NCBI GenBank assembly: GCA_035582835.1
Contig: JAYKAV010002475.1
Coordinates: 523,997-587,996 of the forward strand
DNA from: Phoebastria nigripes
Taxonomy: Eukaryota; Chordata; Aves; Procellariiformes; Diomedeidae
Direction: 5' to 3'
DNA: 64,000 bases
Below, in pieces: positions 23,250-36,537 of the stretch. The notes beneath the pieces were generated by a model. It was not told the DNA's origin. It made no database searches and saw only the letters and a program-made list of their open reading frames with translations. A program made the translations under genes and the position numbers. Every line of letters starts with the position of its first letter. Position 1 is the stretch's first letter.

Positions 23250-26234
23250 CTTTATGTATTATAGTTTTAGAAGAGTTTATTAAAGTATACAAGAATAGGA
23301 AAAAAACTAATAAAAACTATGTACATTTAAAAGGAAGCTAATCTATTAGATAAAACAATCATCTGAAAGCTACATGTACAGGAATATTCATTTAAAAAGG
23401 AAAAAAAAATACAGGGCTTCCAATTAAAGTCATCCAGTTTTTCTGCATACCATACAACTCCTTTGTGACTTGCTCAAATATCCAATTCTAGTTATTCAGG
23501 TTCACAAAAGTTTTTTGAAGGACACTGATGAACAAACTATAAGCCATCAATTTAGTTAATGTGTCAGAAAAAAACACTGAAAAACTAAAGTGTGGTTCTG
23601 TACAAATTGATCTCTCTTAAGCCATAATTAAAAAAACAAAACAAAACAAACATCTTTAAGTTGTTAACTAATTTCAGATATGACAAAATTCATGTCTTAA
23701 ACCGAAGAAACTCAAGATTGCATTGGGTGCATCAATCATTCAAAAATCAGAATTAGAATTCTGCTCGACACAGAAGTCAAGTACAGTTTCTTAAGGTGTT
23801 TTGCAATGTATTTAAGACTATAAAAAATTGCTGTATTCACACATGGAAGTGCTGAACACAGAAGTATCTAGTGGGGTTTTACTAGGGTCATCTCTGCTAA
23901 GACTTCTGCTGGTTTTTAATTTTTACAAATTACCTAGATTGTTAAATTTGCTCATAATATAAAATTCTGAGGAAAACTGCATACTTAGCAAGTAGTAAGT
24001 CAAGTTTAAATGAATTCTGATTTTCTCTGTAACTAGGTTGACAAGCAGAAACTGAAATTTAATGTTGACAAATGTAAAGCAATAAAAGCTGAATATAAAA
24101 ATAATGAACATTTTATGAATAGATTTGTATCAAAACAAGAAAGCTGCCCCCCTCCCCACAAAAAAAAAAGATAGAAAGATGGTGAATATTCCTTTAAATA
24201 TGTCAAAGCAAGATAAGGAAGCAATTTAAGATCCTTTAGAACTGCAGGTTTCAAATGGGTCATGTTGCAAATTCATCTGGCAAGCTCTTGTTTGAATATT
24301 CTGTGAACTTTTCATCATAACATTAAAAAGTATATTTTTCACACTTAATCATTACAGAAAAAGTAAAACTAGTCTAATTTTATAAGTGAGACTTTGAAAT
24401 AAATCTGAAAAATAAACAAATGAAAATCCCTGAAGTTTTGTATAAGGATAAGGAAGCGATTTAGCACACCAAATTGATTAATCAAACAGCCTAACTTCAG
24501 AAATGTTAGTTTGGGGGTGGGGAGGGGATGTACTTTGAATAAGACTTTAAATGATGAGCATAACCTATGAAGGACTGGAAAACAAAAACCATCCTCCTAG
24601 ATTATCTCTTCTCCTCCTTTTGCCAAGAGCGGGGTGCAGGGAATCTCAGCTATAAACTGGCCTCTTGCTTGTTACCTTTCTTATCAAAGAATAAACTTTA
24701 TATGGAGATTACATGATCTCTTGCTTTGTTTTCAGTATGTTCTTTCTCATTCATGTTAGGCAGGAACAGATAAAAAATGGAACAAATGGTGGTATTAAAA
24801 AAAAAAAAAAAAATTTTCAAGAAATACCTTTCTGTTGCCTATTAGAAACCTCCAGAATTTCAGGCATTGGGCTGCACCCTCGACAGATAGATCTGGGTTT
24901 GCTTACTAAACCACATGTACCTGGTTTAGACAGTTTGCTTAACCTAGCTGTCTACTGTTTTGGAAACATCTATTTTGGGATTTAAAATAATAGTATTCCA
25001 CAAACAGAAGTCATAGACAACAAGAGATTTCACACATACTGGATGTACAATGTACTTAAAAGTCTTTCACCTTCTGCTCCAGTACTCTTAAAGACTTGTA
25101 GCAAGTCTGTTGTCATACAGATTACAGAATCCTCTGGCTGTGGCAGGACCCAGTTCTTCTGTACCAGGGGAAAAACACATAACTAACAATGCAGATGAGA
25201 AAAATATTTACATAATAATATATATATTTCACTGTTTTTCTCTGTAAGACAACAGCAAGAAACTGAAATGATTACGTACCTGAAGGGGTTTGTCACTACA
25301 TGCAGATGAAAGCAGTGGGAACCCACTTACATGCACGTGCACAACTGCTCGTCCACACACGTGCACAGACACACACACAATTTCAGGAATGTTCCTGTGT
25401 TAAATTAACCTCTCTTCTTCATATAGCTCATTCTTCTGAACCACTCTTCTTTGGAAAGAACTTTCAACAAGGACTTCATTTCAACTTTCCTTTTCCCATT
25501 TAATTTGTGACATTTCAGAATCAAGATAAATGTAAAGAATTAATTATTATGAAGTATGTCCTGTTAATAGAAAGCCACTGCACACTTAAGACCACTGGCT
25601 CTATTCCTCATCAGTCTTCCATTTTATTCTGGTTCCACTCACATTTGCATGGTAATAACTTCATAAGAAATGTTTACCTCCAACACAACAAGTTGCTGAA
25701 ATTCTACAGTGAACATCATTTTGTATTCTACACTAGCAAGCCAGAAAGCTGTTTCTTGACAGTGCAAATATGTTTGCTTGCTTTTTTTTTTCTTTTTTAA
25801 ATTATTTTACCCATTTCCATTCTGCTAGCAAACGTGTTCGTAATATTTTTCTAAATGTCTACATACACATGAACAAAGGGAAAATGAATTCAGACATGTT
25901 CTGAAAAAAACATGTCCATCATATGTAACAATGTTACAGTTATTTCTTCATTTCAGAAAAACAACACATTCTAACTGAAGTTAACAAAGCTTATAGTTTG
26001 TTACATATGATGGGATTCTCTTGGATGAAAGGAGTAACATGAATGTATCATCAGGAAATCTAAAATTGCAACTCTTTTATTCTCAGCACTTTGACCAGGA
26101 ATCAATACTGTAGTTGAGGGTCATTAAGTCAAAAGTGATCTCAGATGTCATTTTCAACTGAAGATAAGTGCATTAAGATCATTATCTTTTGGCTCTTATT
26201 TTAGCAGTTAAACCCCACCCCTGAATACCAAGCA

Positions 26235-26240
<6 letters not shown>

Positions 26241-26283
<43 letters not shown>

Positions 26284-26364
26284 AAAAACCAAACAAAACA
26301 AAAACAACAAAAAAAAAACCACAACCAAAAAACAACAACAAAAAAAACCACCCCAACCCCACAC
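26241..26364 (+). repeat. Poly-A run grading into A/C-rich simple sequence
   Basis: About 41 A residues, then about 80 bases made of A with C in AAC, AAAC and AACC units, then a T run. No retroposed body is visible on its 5' side. It may be an expanded simple repeat rather than a retroposon tail. Confidence 0.8.
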
Positions 26365-29300
26365 ATTTTTTTTTTTCCAGTTGAATTTGTGTTGCCTCCT
26401 TCTTAGCATCGTATTACTTCATCTTTACTTTTTTTTTATTTGGCTGCATACACATCTTTAAAGATAAGTAAGCCATAAAGGAGACTTGCATACAGAATCC
26501 TGCCACTGTCCCCCTTATTTAAGAGACATGCTTGCCATTTAAAATTGTTTATTTTGGGGATGACATAACACAAGATTACTTATTTGAGACTGGAAAATTC
26601 TTTCCAGTCAGAGAATATTTTTAAATTGACAGACGTTTATCATACTGTTTTTCTCAAGCCATTTGATATCTGATTGAAGTTCACTGACTAACAGCATAAG
26701 TTGAATAAATGGCTTAAAATTTTCTGAGCTTGACCCATTTAACTGATCAAATCACTGAATGGAAGACATCATAGTACTACAAGGTCACACCACTGCCACA
26801 GTTATTCATCTAACAAGGTATCAGAAATGCTCCACCAACTCAAAAGTCTTGGAAAGTAACAATATGCCTGGGATACAATAGTTTGGTGTCCCCATAAACT
26901 TTATTTTGAAGAACAATTTCAATGTCACCAAATCAAAAGAAATAAGCTATTTCCCTACTTTACCATTTGCACTTCAAAGAGGTAAATATATAAAGATTTT
27001 AATTCTACGTTGTCAGGGAAAAGAAAAAACATTGTGTAGATTTCTCTTTCAATGTCTCAGAACAGCTTGGCTTAATTACTTAAATAATACTGTTTTTCAT
27101 CATTTATAATTCAAACCATATGTCAAACTCAACAGGAAAAAAAATACCAATTTAATCATGTTCTCCAGTTCTCATCATATATTTTTCAAAAGTTATCTTT
27201 GAAAACCAGCATAGGAACTTCAACTTAAACTAAAATCCTAATTAACACCTTAATTCCTGTATATAAGTTAACTGAATCTGTGTTCCTAAACTATGAGCCG
27301 AGGTAACTGTTAATTATAAATTAATGGGTAAGATTTTAATACTTTTAATAGGTGAGTGATTTTTCAAAGTTCAATAAAACTCTTTCCTCTAAACAAGGCA
27401 TTTTGAAGTAGAAGTTAAAAATAGGTAATATCCATGCAAATAAATACCCTCCAAAGAAAGAGAGATAATGGAGCAAAATAACAACAAGAATGGTAAACAT
27501 CACCTCATTCAGAAAAAGTACAAGTACAGTCTTTGTCTTTTAAGGTGTTGTTCTGAGTTCTATGTAACTTTCATTGAAGTCAACAGGAATTTTTTCTCTA
27601 GAATTAAATGTGCTTGGAACTAGAACCTTGGTGCTTTATTACAAAGGTGTCTCAAGTAATTTGAAGGTTTCATAGTTCTAACAGAGACACAGAAAAAGTT
27701 CTTTTTTAGAGTCTTACTATAAAACTGACATGTTTCTTGAATAGTCAGCCTCACTGCTACATGTCTATAATATGCTTTGGTGCCCTGCAGGAATTACCAG
27801 CAGCCTAAAAAGAGAATCTGCATCTTAAATTGAATTGCAAACCAACTGAATTGCTGTTGGTTTGCATGACACTGGCTCACGACCATGTAACAAGAATTCA
27901 CTCATAAAAAATATTTCAGTTAAAATAAGTGGCATTTAACAACATTTGATCTATTTTGACAGGAAAAAAAAAAAAAAAAAAAGTCATTTCTCAGTCTCCC
28001 TAATCATCATTCCAGCACATTTCCAAGAATCTAATTATAAAGCAGAATCATGGAAGGTTTTTCATCAGCAGGACCTGAGACTTGGTACTCATTTCTGCTG
28101 AGTACAAAGCCCAATGACGTTGATTTCATAGACTCTATATTTGAAACGCAGCCAGTGTGCTTTATGACGTAGATCCAGGAACTGCAAAAACTGGCCTATC
28201 CCCACCTACCAGGCTACCAGAAAAAATTTTCACTTTTCTCCTCAAGTCGGATTTCTAGGCAGGAAATTGAGACTAGAGGACCCATTATTAAGCCACCTAC
28301 TTATCACTGAAATTAAGTTTATAAAAGGAACTGTATTCCTATTCAAACATTTTAAGAGGTTTCTGGTAGCAATTTCCATAATTAAGGTTATCCTCTTTTT
28401 ATGGCCACCCTAAAATTGAGCTGATGAGANCATATATCCAAGGAAGACTTTATTCCCCTTCAGTGGTAGCTTCTATCATTTTCTGTTAATCGTCCGTGGT
28501 GGTTTTGCAAGTTGAAGGCAATGATTTAATATATCTCATAGTACATCTGAAATCTAGCTCCTTTCCCAATAAGCAGTTTCTGATGCGTATTTCCATTATA
28601 CTTATACAAAGTTTATATGGCTTTACAATCACATTTTCTTATCTAAACGGAACAGATTTTCCCTTTTCTATAGTCTCTCCTGCTCCTACCTACAGGCAGT
28701 AAATGGATTGAATAAAGATCCAAACCTAAAAGTACCCATGTGGGTATTTGTTATTACTCCCTATTATTCAATGTTTTATTATTTTTGTGACTCTTCCCTA
28801 GTACTCTGAGTTCAGATATTCTCATGCACCACTATAAGTACCAAAACAGTAATACCCGAATGCAGCAAGGACAGAATACGTGGAAGCTTCTTTATACAGC
28901 CTCTTCCCCTTCTGATCCAGTTCACAGTAACCTTGCTCTTGCACGTCTGAGATTTTTCAGACTATATATATAACTTTAAAAAAAAAAAAAAAAGTCTTAT
29001 TTTATGGCAATTTCATAATAATTACAGATTTCCAGTTGCATGGATAACATAGTTCCAACAGACAAAACTGAGGTTTCTGATTCATGACTTGTAAAATGGT
29101 GTTTATTGTACTAGTTCCTCTTTTGAAAGAAGAAATAAATACTAAATAAATCTTGGGCTAGTTGAACTTTGCTGCTGAATGTAACACTAGCTTCAGTACA
29201 CATGCAAACCTCTGAGAACATGTATACATACCATATTGAATTCCACGGTAGCTGAAACATGTATTTGTAGATTAAAATATTTTAGATTAAAATATTCCTC

Positions 29301-32300
29301 TTATTGTTCAAATAACTTTAAATGAACTAGTAAGTAATAACATCTTAATTTTTCATCATAATCCAAAAATATATAAATAGATCAAAAATAATAGTTACAT
29401 TCAAAATATCAAATGAAGATACCACATTATTGTACTGTACTGCATATGTAGGATACTCTCTGTCCTACTGCACTTCAGATATAGAACTTGACATAATTTT
29501 GTAAGTTTCTGTAAGAGTATGTAACTACAGTAAACTTTTGCATGCTTTTGCTTAACTAACTACATAACAAGAAAAGCCTTCCTTCTTGAGAAACATAGTC
29601 AAATAACTAAGTCTGTATTAGTGAGCCAGGCAACAGGGTTTGGAATAATATGAGATGCTGCCAGAAAACAAAACAGTCTGCAATTTACAACATACCTACG
29701 ACCATACTGTCATCTTCAAGGAGTATAAAATTGACTGCTTTTATTTTTAAAATGTTTTGAATGGCTATTTCTGCAGTAGGTAGTAGATTTTGCTAGTTCT
29801 GTTTACAGACTTGACGAAACATGCACCATATACTCTTGTGAAGAAGAGGAAACCACTTGCTCAAACTGTGTAAACTTTGACTGACTACTTACGTTTTCTA
29901 GATGGTGATGAACTTGTATAAAGGAAGCCCATGAAAAAGTATTCTTGCTAGCAATGCATTAACAATGCCAGCTGGTCCCAGGTGTCCTATGATTAACATG
30001 GAGGCTATTATCCTGTACAATTCATATTTGCATGTACAATAGTAGCTTATGACCTGAGTATTGCTGGCTCTTCTTATTTTATATATCATCTGTGCTTGCC
30101 ACTGCAACTATTTGATTCATATAACACAATGAAATTAATTAGTTCACACTGCTATATTTAATAATGATGTGTGTGTTTCTAGTGCACACATGTTTTGATT
30201 ACCACTTTTTGAAATCTTTCCAATGATTACAGAGCAGCAGGGGGAAGAGGAGCATGCTATGTGTCAGTCCTTCCTGGGAAGCATATATAAAAATTGTGTT
30301 ACAGCCTTCTCCAAACAAAAAATAACTACTGATCACCATAAGAATATAAAAATTAAATGAGCAATTAGTACTTAAAATAATATAGACTTACTGGAAAGGC
30401 TTGAATAGTTTCAGTTTGGAATATGCATTGCTGGAATTACGGAGATTTCCTCTGTATTTTCACTAATTCTAACACTTTAATGATGAGAATGTTGTTTTCA
30501 AACACCATGATGAAAGTGAGTAGCAAGGACAATTATACCTCACTTTACAAGAGTTACTCTAAAACTGATACATAGTTGAATTAACACTCCAATTTGATAT
30601 TTTCGGGAAAAATATTTTGTTTCTCCATGAATTTACTCATGGTGTGTATTACAGTAACTTCCCTTTTCAATGCAGTTTTGGGAATAAGATTTGCCTGTAG
30701 CTACTGGGATATACCAACCACATTAATTTGTATATAATCAATCTAGAGTTTAAAATGCATTGCAAAATTTGTAAGAGGGGTGAAAAAAAAAGCCTGCTGG
30801 AACTACTTTGTAAAAAAGATGAGACAAAGACTTGATTCCTGATCCCAGGGGGGGAGCGAAAAAATAGTATCCTTTCCTTCAGGTTCCTGTCCACTGCCTT
30901 CCTTGTGAAATCTTTACTGATGGAAGGCACAAACTGCTATTTGTTAGAAGCAGTTTAACAGCCTAGCAGTGCCATGCTCTTCTTGAGTGGATATCTTTGC
31001 TTCCTAAAACCTCCCAAATCTGGTACTCCCTACTACTCCTGTTTTCTTATTTAGAACTTAAAATACACAGTAGTTCCTCTGTGGACAAGTAAAGGGCTAT
31101 AGGGATTAAGAGAGATGTTCAGGGAAATATAATCCAATTAACACTTCAGCTACTGTTCCACTAATGTCTGAACACACCTGTCACACTTGATTTTTTTTTT
31201 TTTTTCCCTAACAAGGAATAGACACCTATAAAACTCTTTAAATGCCTTGTTTTCAGATTTTACCAGTTCTCATTCCTACAGGGCTTCACTGGATAAAAAT
31301 CAAATTATGCTTATATGTCATCTTTTTTCTACTTAGGTATTACAACGGGAACGTGTTTTACAAAAGGAAAAAAATATGAAAGGCATTTCTGTATAAGGTT
31401 GTTGAGAGAAAAAGAGTTATACTCACTTTAAATATGGACTATGGAAAAAATAATGGACACACACACACTCTTAATTCTTTAACTGGTTTGTTCTTCTTCA
31501 AGTTCAAGACAGGAAAACTCTCTGAGCTACTTCCCACGTCATTACCAACTTTGACTGAAGGCAAGATAAACAAGCTGAACAAGATAGCCTTCACAAATTC
31601 TCACCAAGATACGCTTCCTTTTACCTGACTAGTTACATACAGCTTTAGTCTAATGATCATCATATTTCAAAATTTCCACAGCAAAGAGGCATTTTTCACC
31701 TACATTCTTAGCACAGACTCTTGGGGCGTTTCACTCCACTGGAGCCATCACCGTGGAACAGGGCACAGGCTTGTCCCCAACATATGAGCAGACGCTGATC
31801 CCTTGAAGGGGAAACCAATGCAGGTTTTTAAGTCAGCTCAAGTTTCTCTGACTACTTGGTCCTGACCACTAAAGAAGCTTCTGTAGCTTTCATCTTGTAA
31901 AGACAGGCAGCAGAAAGGGATGGACTTGCGTGATCAACCTAATTTTTTCCATAGAAAATTCTTCCTGAGTGCAGANGGAATGTATGCCTCTGTCCTCATC
32001 ATAAGCCAAGCAGTACACAAGCAGTACAGTGGTGCTTGTTTCTCTCCTCAATTCATCCTCTGCTGCCATAAACAAAAGTTAAAAAACTTTCTGTCCAAGT
32101 CATGCAGTATTAACTAACTTGGATATTTAGCTTCTTTTAAATCAGCAGCATAACTCCATACTGTTAGATAGCATTATTAAGAACGAACTTCCCAATACAA
32201 TATAACAGGTTTCACAACTATGCCATCTTCTACTTTAAGAAAGTGTATAGATGTTGTTCAAACCACATACTACCAAGAATTATTGCTATTTCTCCCTGAC

Positions 32301-35300
32301 AAAGAAATTCAAAGGTANTAATAGAAAGTGTTGGATAAGGAAAAGATGAAGATGATACTGTACTTTGCAGTAACTTAAACTTTAGCAATTCAAAATTAAT
32401 ACAACAGACATGATGAGACAGTACAATCACTAGATGTTCCCACATGTGTACCAACACACCCTCTCCCCCTCCCAAAAAAAAAAAAAAAACAAAAAAAAAA
32501 CGCATTGCACCAGAAAATAAGCAACACAACGGAAGCTGCAACCAGTAACACAATACTTCTTGCTCAAAGAAATTTTGGTGAAATAACCTCAGATCATTGC
32601 TGACATTATTTTAGCCATTATCACGTAACAACCCTTCGGAAATTACTGTATCTGCTTATGTGAGAACTGATTTTAAAAATTGTATTTTTAGTTAATAGTG
32701 AGATTTAGCGGCTACAAATAAGAAGAAAAGTTACTACCACAGAAAAGTCACTGCNAACGTTCTTCTGCAAGGTAGCCTTCCCATCTTAGTTCCCTCCTAA
32801 CACTGCTGAAAACACAACTTAATAGCAAAGCAGACAAAAAAGAAGCATTATGTTGTTCACTCTGTTCCTATATTTTCTCCATGAGTACTGAGCAAGAAAA
32901 AAACCCTACTTCCTCTGAACTTTACAATGTGGTTTCACTCTCACTCAATCATAAGGCATCACCATAATTATTATTATTACCATAATTATTAGTCATCCTC
33001 TTTATTATCCCGCAAGTTCCATCTGGATCACAACTTTTATATGATTCAGACATAAATGACAACAAATGATACTGTACTACTTTTAGAGACATAGAGTGAG
33101 GTTAAGTTACGAAAGTCTCAACTTGGCATAATTTATTTTATTTTTGTTTTGTTTCCCCAAGTTAGTAAAATGTAGACAGCCAGTGAAACACCATAAACAG
33201 ACGTTACAGTTTGCATGAGCTGGGATACCATCCTACAGGGATGGAATATGGCTTAGGGCCACATATATTAGTGAAGTTAGATGAAACAATACAGACTAAA
33301 GTTTTCTGGGATCTTTTTTTCTGCTCATGAAACTGCTCTATTCTTTGTGATTATTAGGATAACTTTTGAAGATCGCTTCATCTGCTGTTTACGGAAAATG
33401 TTTCTGGCTCACAAACAAGATCTATTCTCTTGCCTTTCTAAAACCTTGATAGATAGGTTACAGACAGAGACCTCCATCTGTAANAGCAGTCTCTCATGCA
33501 TGCTATTCTCAATACCCCTTATCAAGCAGAACACTTAGAATGTCTTTTGCAACAATCATTTAATGAACATAATATCCAAATAACTTCAGTAAATGCATAT
33601 TCATGTATCTCAAGCTTTTTGTCCAAAACAAACAATATTAAAAGTTAAATCCAAATAGAATTATTACCATAAGATTTATCATATAAGCTCTGCTTATACT
33701 CCAGAATCAATAGCCCTGACCTCAGAAGAAAATATTACTGCTAGTAATCTCTACTGGTTGCATAATGGTCAAGATGTCAATAATATAAAAACAGAAAACA
33801 CACCTCACCTCAGCATAATTGTATTACACAGATCCCTAGGTCCATCTTTCCTTTCCAAGAAACAGAAAAAGGTGACCTACGAAAGCAGCAAATAAGAAAA
33901 AGGCAGTGTGACATTACACAGTTCATCACTTTTGCACTGCCTCTGTGCCTTGTCTCAGAGGCACCAGCATGGTATCGGAGCAGGAAAGCACACAAGCTGA
34001 TTCTGTGGATGGAGTATAGTTAGTAGCATAAGCTTTTGGACTCCATCAATCTGTGTATCATCTATGAAAATGGGAAAAAAATGAACATGAAACAAACAAA
34101 AAGCAACAGATAAGCTTGTTTCAGAATATGAAGATAAGGATGATGTCATTTCCGACACACACAGATGTATACATGCATGATAGGATTTCTAGGATGTCTC
34201 TAAAATATAATTAATCTAATTATGCTGATAGTTAAGCACAAGTGTTGATTAAGGGAGCTCTCTCTGTTAGCTTCAGATATAATTAGCATAACATGAAAAA
34301 AATCCTTGCCTTTGGGAAAGGCAAGGAGGAAAGGCAAAGTTCTAGACACAACATCAGAATATAGACATGTGCAATTCATACTCCTAAACACAGACAAATG
34401 TGCAATTGTGTATGTTCTTGGTTTTCTGAAATACCTGTACAGGACTGGCAGATACGGTACAAGAGAACAGTAGCCTGGGGCTGAGCAGATACCTCAGGGC
34501 ATCTAAAAAGGCATGAGGCACCTATGGTTAGGCAACTAAATCTCATCCCCAGAGATTAAAGAAAGTGTCATCTGACTTGACACTGCACTGGAGATCTGAA
34601 TAACGGGGCTCCTTTCTTTGCTGAGGATTTCTTCCATTCCCATTACTTACCCATTTTCTACCCTCACTTTCCATTCCTTCCTCCTCATGTATCTTCTAAC
34701 AATCCCTTTTTTTTAAATATACAATGGAACATACATTGCTTTTTTTTTTTTTACAAAACCTTATTTAAGAAACCAAGAAATGTTGAAATAAATGTCACAA
34801 TTAATGCCTTCTTTAATTTGTTCAGCACTGATGATTAATAAAATCAACAGAACACTGAACAGATAGGAATATTCATGGGCTTCCTTCTCCCTCCCCATTA
34901 AGTTCTCAAGGCAACCAACACCTGCCAGAGTAGGGGGAGGTGAAGAAAAAGATGTAATCTGTGTAACTGCACTTGAGTGTTGCCCAAAGATATCGATACA
35001 CCTAACTCACCTCAACATTCATAAATGTCTACTTTATTAATTCCGTAACTCCAGCAGAACACTGTCAGTTACTTCTTCATCTCTCACCCTACATTAGGAA
35101 ACATCTGATATTTACGTAAACTGGAGTGCTCTCTTTCTCATTTTTCTCAGTTCTAGGAAAAACAAAGTAAGGAAGTTATGGATATCACCCTACTTAAAAG
35201 TGAATTCTTACCCAAGGAGAAAGGGTCACTATCCTCAGGATCAGTGAGAAGGAACAGAAATCCAAGTTATGAGCTAATTTCAAAATAATCAGACATTTTA

Positions 35301-36497
35301 ACCATGTTCCAGCCTTCTGCAGAGGAAGGGTATGAAAAAGGGGAAGACGGGGAACGGTGGGAAAGGCTGGCCTCCATGCTGAGAAAAGAAAGATGATTCT
35401 GAGCACAAACACATTTGGATACTTTCTAATTTATGATCCTATATAGAATATGATAATGGGAATATCCAGGGACTTCATTTCCACACCTATAAAAACCTCT
35501 GAAAACCTACAGTTGATGAGGAAAAACAGGTGCTGCAACGCAACTTACTACTGTTGTGCCAAATACAAAAATCACTTTTCTCTAATAATCCTAGAATAGA
35601 AAACAAATAACCTAAAGGGGGGTCTCAAAGGAAAGAGATTTTAAAATAGGAGAAATCATGCATTCTGATTAGGTTGGCAGAGCACCACAACCTATATGGA
35701 AGCTGCTCAGGAAATTATTCAATTATAGAATATTTTTTACTACAGACTGCACAGAAAAAACACACTTCCTGACCACTTTATTCCACCCAATGGCCTCCGG
35801 TAGCTAACATGACTTTTGCACTACTTTGCATCCTTTCTTGTACTTCCATTAGAATGGAAAATTGAAAACAAAGTGCACAGAGGAAGCCCATTGCACTTTG
35901 TTCTAAAAACGCAAAAGAAAATAATTTGACCCTGCTTTCAAATTATTTCTCGGTTCTTCCAAATAACACCTATTGTATGCTGCTGACCCAATTCTCACTG
36001 AATAAATTAATTCTGCAGAAGACCATATCATGGATATAGGGAATATGGTTAACAGTATTTGGTTACCCAGGTTTGGTGACGTACATACCTTTTGGCTGCT
36101 CTTGAAGCTTTGCAGTCCATTGTACACTTCCTAGCTGAGGCATTTGACAAAAGAATCTCCAACCTCACTAACTGATCTTAGTTTCACTGAATTGTCAGAG
36201 GACACTGGGTTCACAGCCAAAAAGAGGAGTCAAATCAACCATATGGCCCATTTCAAAGCCTATGCTCTGCAAAAACAGGCAAATACATTTGTGCAGCTTT
36301 TCAAATCTAGCTGCCCAGCATTCTTAAAAAAAAAAAAAAAAAGGAAGATTAGGACTTAAGTTGTGTGAAAAAGCCATTAGTATACCTTTTATTCATATGG
36401 AGAAAGGACAATTTTGCAGAATAATTGTGCTTAAAACTGAGTAAGTGGTTAAATTATCCAAAGGAGAACATAGGTTATCACTATATTAATGCATCAA

Positions 36498-36537
36498 GGT
36501 TTTTTTTTTTAATTCTTTTTTTTTTTTTTTTTTTTTA
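36498..36537. repeat. T-rich homopolymer pair
   Basis: Two long T runs separated by a short AATTC spacer. Confidence 0.85.

Noticed and set aside
29895..30455. Minus-strand donor-like sites at 29895 and 30393
   Set aside because: Donors are good, but the possible acceptors lack pyrimidine tracts and upstream frames contain stops.
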